This document shows, in pieces, positions 59,178-64,000 of a DNA stretch of 64,000 nucleotides. Numbering within the stretch: position 1 is the stretch's first letter; every line of letters begins with the position of its first letter. Location: assembly GCF_024323335.1 (NCBI RefSeq), contig NC_066581.1, forward strand, positions 464,043,527 to 464,107,526. Direction: 5' to 3'. Both the position numbers and the translations under genes were made by a program. This DNA comes from Lathyrus oleraceus (taxonomy: Eukaryota > Streptophyta > Magnoliopsida > Fabales > Fabaceae). Below the pieces are notes generated by a model. It was not told the origin of the DNA, did not search any database, and saw only the letters and a list, made by a program, of their open reading frames with translations.

Positions 59178-60680
59178 CTAAGGATCCCTAACAACAACGT
59201 CAGAAGATCTGGCTGTAGGCACGTACTTCCTTCGAATGCGTCGAATCTCGGACACAAAAGAAGCCTTCATCTGAGTCTTCTCGAGGACGAGCTGATCAAC
59301 AATCTTCTTCCAAGCAACGAAAGGCTGAGGTATGCTAGAAGATGAAACCTCCGGCTCTCTACGTCTCTTTATCACTCGGTCTTCAAGTAGCTCAATAAGT
59401 GCATCTTTGTCCTTAGACGCCAACTACAACGCCTCATGCTTTTTGCTCAAAGCACGTAAACTCTTTTCCGACATATACTTCTCTTGCTTCATCTTGGCGA
59501 GTGCGTCATCCAAATCCTCTACATCTTGGTTAGGGAGAGTTAATGGCTCAACCACAACCATAGACATAGGTCACGTACAAGGATAAGGCATCTTCAACTC
59601 TAAAGCTCTCTTCTTCACCTAAAGAGTGTAAGCTTCCAAAGCTACACAGTTGCGTGGATCAAGCTCAGTTCTTCCTTTCCTATGAACATTATGCCAAGCA
59701 TGCACAATCTTCTGCTTCAAATGTTGGGGATCTTTACCCTATTGATAGAAAATACCTTATAACAACATGTTATTAGGTTTGTCTCTCAAGAGGAACCCAA
59801 GTTGACGACGAGCCAAAGCAGGGTTGTAGTTAATTCCTCATTGTGTACCAATGAGAGAGACATTAGAGAATTCGCCACAACAATCAATAATCTCCAAACT
59901 TCTTAAAGAATGGTCATACCAAACTATATCATCAGTAGTGAGAGACATAAGTCTCTGAGACCACCGTAGACATTGTTTGTTCTCCACAAAAGCAGGTGTC
60001 TGAGGAAAGTGAGAAATAAACCACTTGTACAGAAGAGGAATGCAACAGACAATAGTTCCACCACCCTTAGAATTCCTTATATGCAAAGAGAAGTACATAT
60101 CACCTAACAGAGTAGGCACATGATTCCCAATCAAGAAAATTCTAATGGCGTTAACATCAACAAAACCGTCAATGTTAGGGAACAAAGCTAATCCATAAAT
60201 GAGCAACACAAAGATAGCTTCAAAAGCGTCCACACTACCAGCTTAAGCAAAATCAGTAGCTTCCTTGATGAGGAAATCAGATGGCAACCCAAACAATCCT
60301 CCTTTCTTCACCCAATGAGCCTCAATCTCATACTTCTTCAAGTGAAGAGCTTCAACAATAAAATGAGATATGGGAATCCCTTCCAACCCACTAAATGGAA
60401 CCCTACTAGAAATAGGTATCCCCAAGAGATGGGCATACTCCTCCAACATAGGCAGAAGCTGATAATTAGGAAAACTGAAGCAACGGTAGAGAGGATCATA
60501 GAACTGCACCAATACACTCAAGAGTCCTTCAACCACATCAGTAGACAAGATAAACAGAAGCTTCCCATGACATTGTTTGAAGTCTAAGGGATTTAATACA
60601 AAATATGCTAGCTTCCTTAACTCTTTTAAGTTGGGACATCTGAAACTGTACTTCTTAGTGTTCCTTCGTCCATAATCCAT
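59178..60680 (-). pseudogene. OG-C ORF1, seven in-frame stops and no frameshift
   Basis: This is the homologue of the OG-A ORF1 protein, about 500 codons from ATG 60680 to the stop at 59178. Shared motifs are LLSVLVQFYDPLYRCFSFPNY, CCIPLLYKWFISHFP and GINYNPALARRQ, then a charged helical C-terminus. Stops occur at 60243, 59838, about 59763, 59745, 59622 and 59572, and just before 59423, yet the whole length reads in one frame. It is shorter at the C-terminus than the 616-residue OG-A protein. Confidence 0.82.
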
Positions 60681-61094
60681 GGTCTGAAAATATTTGCAAA
60701 TAAAACCTTAGTTCCTTAAAATTTTCGTGTGATGAATATTATGATGCGCATGAATGCATGAATGTAGCAATCACAAATAATGGATCACACACAAGGCAAA
60801 CAAATAAAGGTCAAGTGATGAATCAAGTCATTGTCAAGATCAATCATCCATTTTGGTGGATTATGGTTTTCACCTTATCAACACCCAAATTCCATTGATA
60901 TTGACAAGACTTGATTGAATCAACCAAGAATCAAGGGTTTGTGATTCACGAGCATGGAGTCCGGGTAAGAACCATCCCAAAGGAGTGAACTAAGGATAAA
61001 ACCTGTATATCACGTTCTAAAAAGTTCCCAGAGTCTTAATTCCGTCTATCGGATATTACAGGTTATGATGACTGACTCGTCGCCCATAATATTC
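60681..61094 (-). other. OG-C 5' leader
   Basis: This ~410 bp between LTR and ORF1 has no gene. No clear copy of the TGGCGACTCTGCTGGGG primer site of OG-A and OG-B is present. The nearest match is GGGCGACGAGTCAG at about 61070-61083, so the primer is either different or mutated. Confidence 0.5.
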
Positions 61095-63701
61095 TGGTAC
61101 CAATAAATTCATGATCATCAAGATATGGATAAGCTAGACATAAATAAAACCAGAGTCTCCACCGTGCTTTTATTATTTCCAAGGGAAAAGGGAAAAGTAC
61201 GAGGAAAACCCAAAAGTCAGAAGTTTTCAAATCAAAACTAATAAAATGTCAGAGATTATAGGTAACGGAGTTGGTTACACAGAGGGAAGGTTTTAGCACC
61301 CAAAGTGTCCTAGGTACTCCTAGGGAGCCCTTTGTGTGCATATGTATTTTTTACAAAGTGATGTTTACAAACAAATAGAATGGGGGGATGAGAAAAGAAT
61401 TCATTAATTATATTTTTTGTGTTTGACAAGACCTTCAGACTTGTGCCTACGTACCAACATAAAAATGAGGGATTAAAACCTCGTGGTTCGTGGTATAAAT
61501 TTTAAAGTGGATGCATTGTTTTTTAACAAAAATTAAGTTTGAAAGGCACAAAGGCCAAACAATGGTTTGAATGAGTTAGTTATTTTTGGCTTTTTGAAAG
61601 TTTAGGTGAAATATAATTAAGTCTATTTACAAGTTTGATTAAGTAAAGAAGTTTGAAAATGCAATGACATAAGGCCAAAGTTTCTAGTTTGTAAAGTGGT
61701 CAAAGTTTAGAATAAAACTAGTTCAAGCAAAGAAGAATTTTTAAAAGGAGGGAGAGATTTTGAAATTAAAGAAGTGGGGAGGAGATGAAGAGACTAATCC
61801 TATGCACAAAATTAAGAGTTAAGAGTTGAAAAGATTTGACCAGTGGGTAGCAATCCAATATACAAGAATGTCATATAGAAACCCAAATTCCCTTGAACAT
61901 TTAGAATCAAGCAACACACAATACATATTATATCAATCTTGAAGAACAAGGCATCAAATAAAGATAGCCACATCCAAGCTTAGCCACTCCATAATCTTCT
62001 TCAAATTAACCCATATAGCAGATGAATTCCACAAGTCACAGGTTCAAAATAACATCTTCGTAATGATTATGTTGTAGATGAACTCAAAGGGATCTTCAAA
62101 GATGTTTCAGATGATGTTTCAAATTGCAAGCACTTGGTTTCACAAAAGTTGGCATTGGCCAAGTCCTTTACCATAGGAATGTTGCCTAAATTCTAAGTCC
62201 AATTGTCCAATATCAAGTCAACAGTCCACACAAAAGTTTTTTAGGGTTTTTATTATTGTTATGTACATTAATGGTCAAAGACCACACAAACAAATAAAAT
62301 ATACACAAGCAAGATATATTATACAATATGGTCCAAATGGATAAAGTGAAAATGGCCTTTACATAAACAATTAGAATGGTATGAATAATGGAAAATGAAT
62401 ATAGACTTGAAATTAAATGGCATTGAAGTAAATGGATTGAAATTAAATGTTAGTTGTTAATGAGTTAGAAGTTAGTATTGTTTTCTTTTGCTTTTTTTTT
62501 GTTTTAAGTCATTCTTTGGAGAACACTCAACCCACTTATTACAAGCATGGATCCTTGAGCCAAGACATCTTCCAAAGGAAGGGGAAAAGGCCAAGTTTCC
62601 ACACAAAACCATGAAGGAGGGGAGACTTACAATCTCACTAACTAGAATGTTATGCCTTTTGTTTCAAAAATTTAGCGGTATGTTAAGCAATCGTAATTGG
62701 ACTTACGTAGAAGTCACAACTATTTGAGGCAGGGCAATAGAATTTTGGTGTTAATGCATGCTAGAGACATAGTATAATGGACTATGCTCATGAAACATAC
62801 CACACACAAAAAGAATATTCGAAAGACGTGGCCTAATCTCATCCATACTTATGTTGATTTTGCAATCAACTAGCCTTAGCATTTTGAAATGTCATAGGCC
62901 AAATGAAATGAATGCATAAAGAAGGGAAATTAAATGAAGAGGGCGGGGAATGGATCATAACTCAAATTGGTCAAAGTATGACTTTTACCAAGTTAATATC
63001 ATTCATTCATTTTGGGAGATGGAATGTACATTCCATCAATCTCCTAAATCCAATGATATTAACCTAGAAAAGCCAAATCAACCTTGACCAAAGCCCAACA
63101 AAACAAGTCAAACTTACACAAACCTTCACAAGAGGTCAACACAATTATTTGGCATTTATTCAATTTAAAAATACTAAAATAATGCATTTAAATTAAATAT
63201 GGTTTGTCGAATTCCTAAAACCTCATCAAAATACCAAAGAAATGGCCATGAGATTTATCATAGGTAAACAATGTTAAAGGACCGTAGAGAAAAAATTTCA
63301 GAATTTTTAAAGACTTAAAAGTATTTTTAAACAATTAAAAATAATCACAAAATCAATTAAATCATGAAAAATATTAATAATGACCCAAAAAATAATGTTA
63401 ATTCAGAATATGAAAGAGGAATTTATTTAAATTTTTTGGGTGAAACTCTCATATTTTTTGGATCAATATTAAAATTAATATGAATTAATGAAAATCAAAT
63501 GAATTAAAACAAAAATCAAAAAATCAAAAAACGTGAGCCACTTGATCTCCCTCATTAATTGAGGTGGCAGATCAAGTGGATGGAAACATGCGTTCCATGG
63601 TGGAAGTTAGTCAGCGCGCCACACACGTGATAATCAAAACCAACGACTAAGATTAAAACATTTGAAATTGATCATGTGGTCAGGAGACGTGCCAACACAC
63701 C
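61095..63701 (-). repeat. OG-C 5' LTR, cut by OG-D
   Basis: The U5 end, on the plus strand TGGTACCAATAAATTCATG, lines up with the start of OG-D (TGTAGCGGTAAATTCATG). The first ~300 bp are closely similar to 63702-64000. The remainder is A/T-rich with no gene. The far end (U3) is beyond the window. Confidence 0.72.
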
Positions 63702-64000
63702 TGTAGCGGTAAATTCATGATCATCAAGTTATGGATAAGCTAGAGATCAAATAACAAGAGTCGCCACTGCGCTTTTATTGTTTCCAAGGTAAAAGGGAAA
63801 AAGTACGAACAAAACCCAAAAGTAAGAAGTTTTCAAATCAAAACTAATAAAATGTCAGAGATTACAAGTAAGGGGTTGGTTACACAGAGGGAAGGTGTTA
63901 GCACCCAAAGTGTCCTAGGTACTCCTAGGGAGCCCTTTTTGTGTGCATATGTATTTGGTACAAATATGATGTTTACAAACAAATAGAATGGGGGGATGAG
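63702..64000 (-). mobile_element. OG-D: start of another Ogre-type LTR
   Basis: A second copy of the LTR family of OG-C starts abruptly at TGTAGCGGTAAATTC and runs off the edge. The sequence before it (ending ACACC) is LTR interior, not an LTR end, so this is an insertion in the OG-C LTR rather than a tandem pair. Confidence 0.68.

Larger units (their letters stand above)
47891..63701 (-). mobile_element. OG-C: old Ogre-type Ty3-gypsy element
   Basis: This is a collinear minus-strand series: 5' LTR part (61095-63701), leader, ORF1, gag, protease, intron, RT, RNase H, second RNase H, integrase, 3' region, polypurine tract (48985-48999) and part of the 3' LTR (47891-48984). SIRE-A interrupts the 3' LTR and OG-D interrupts the 5' LTR. 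All coding parts carry stops or shifts, except RT. That these parts are one element is inferred from order and phase; the two LTR pieces in view do not overlap and cannot be compared. Confidence 0.82.

Noticed and set aside
61095..64000. Tandem LTR-LTR arrangement at the right edge
   Set aside because: The first LTR does not reach its U3 end before 63702, so insertion or a join fits better than a tandem pair.
1..64000. Search for host genes, tRNA or rRNA genes
   Set aside because: Every stretch is assignable to a retrotransposon part. The only tRNA-like matches are the short primer-binding sites.

Overview
This window is plant nuclear DNA made entirely of nested LTR retrotransposons. I see no host gene, rRNA, tRNA or CRISPR array. 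Ogre/Tat-type Ty3-gypsy elements (an extra ORF upstream of gag, LTRs of several kb starting TGTA, a probable intron between protease and RT, a second RNase H) mixed with Sirevirus-like (SIRE/Maximus) and Angela-like Ty1-copia elements point to a large-genome legume. The Fabeae (pea, vetch, lentil, Lathyrus) are the most likely source. The family and tribe calls rest on recalled knowledge, not on a search.

Layout, using local labels. OG-C (47891-63701, minus) is the outer Ogre-type element: degenerate ORF1, gag, protease, RT, RNase H, second RNase H and integrase, plus a repeat-rich 3' region. SIRE-A (10292-47890, minus, left end outside the window) lies in the 3' LTR of OG-C. Two elements are inserted in SIRE-A: OG-A (1-10291, minus, running off the left edge) in the RT/RNase H region, and ANG (13891-46568, minus, Angela-like, TSD CTTTA on both sides) in gag. 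Two elements sit in the 5' leader of ANG: a solo Ogre LTR (19844-24453, plus, TSD CAAGC) and OG-B (25189-45174, minus, a deleted Ogre/Tat element with ~1.7 kb LTRs). SIRE-B (27265-35386, plus, TSD GAATC) is inserted in the 3' region of OG-B and is the youngest and most complete element. OG-D (63702-64000) is the start of another Ogre-type LTR inserted in the 5' LTR of OG-C.

The chain OG-C > SIRE-A > ANG > OG-B > SIRE-B is five insertions deep, and coding decay generally fits that order. ORF1 of OG-C carries seven in-frame stops, ANG has several stops and a frameshift, and SIRE-B has one frameshift and one stop with LTRs that differ at about 13 of 1362 positions by eye.

The genes are parts of retrotransposon replication machinery: gag forms the particle, protease matures the polyprotein, RT and RNase H make cDNA, and integrase inserts it. 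The least understood component is the intact 616-residue ORF1 protein of OG-A, with a globular N-terminal half related to ORF1 of OG-C and a long C-terminal coiled coil. Two non-coding features also stand out. One is a ~480 bp leader block nearly identical between OG-A and OG-B although their Gag proteins have diverged strongly. The other is a short U5-proximal motif present in every Ogre-type LTR here.
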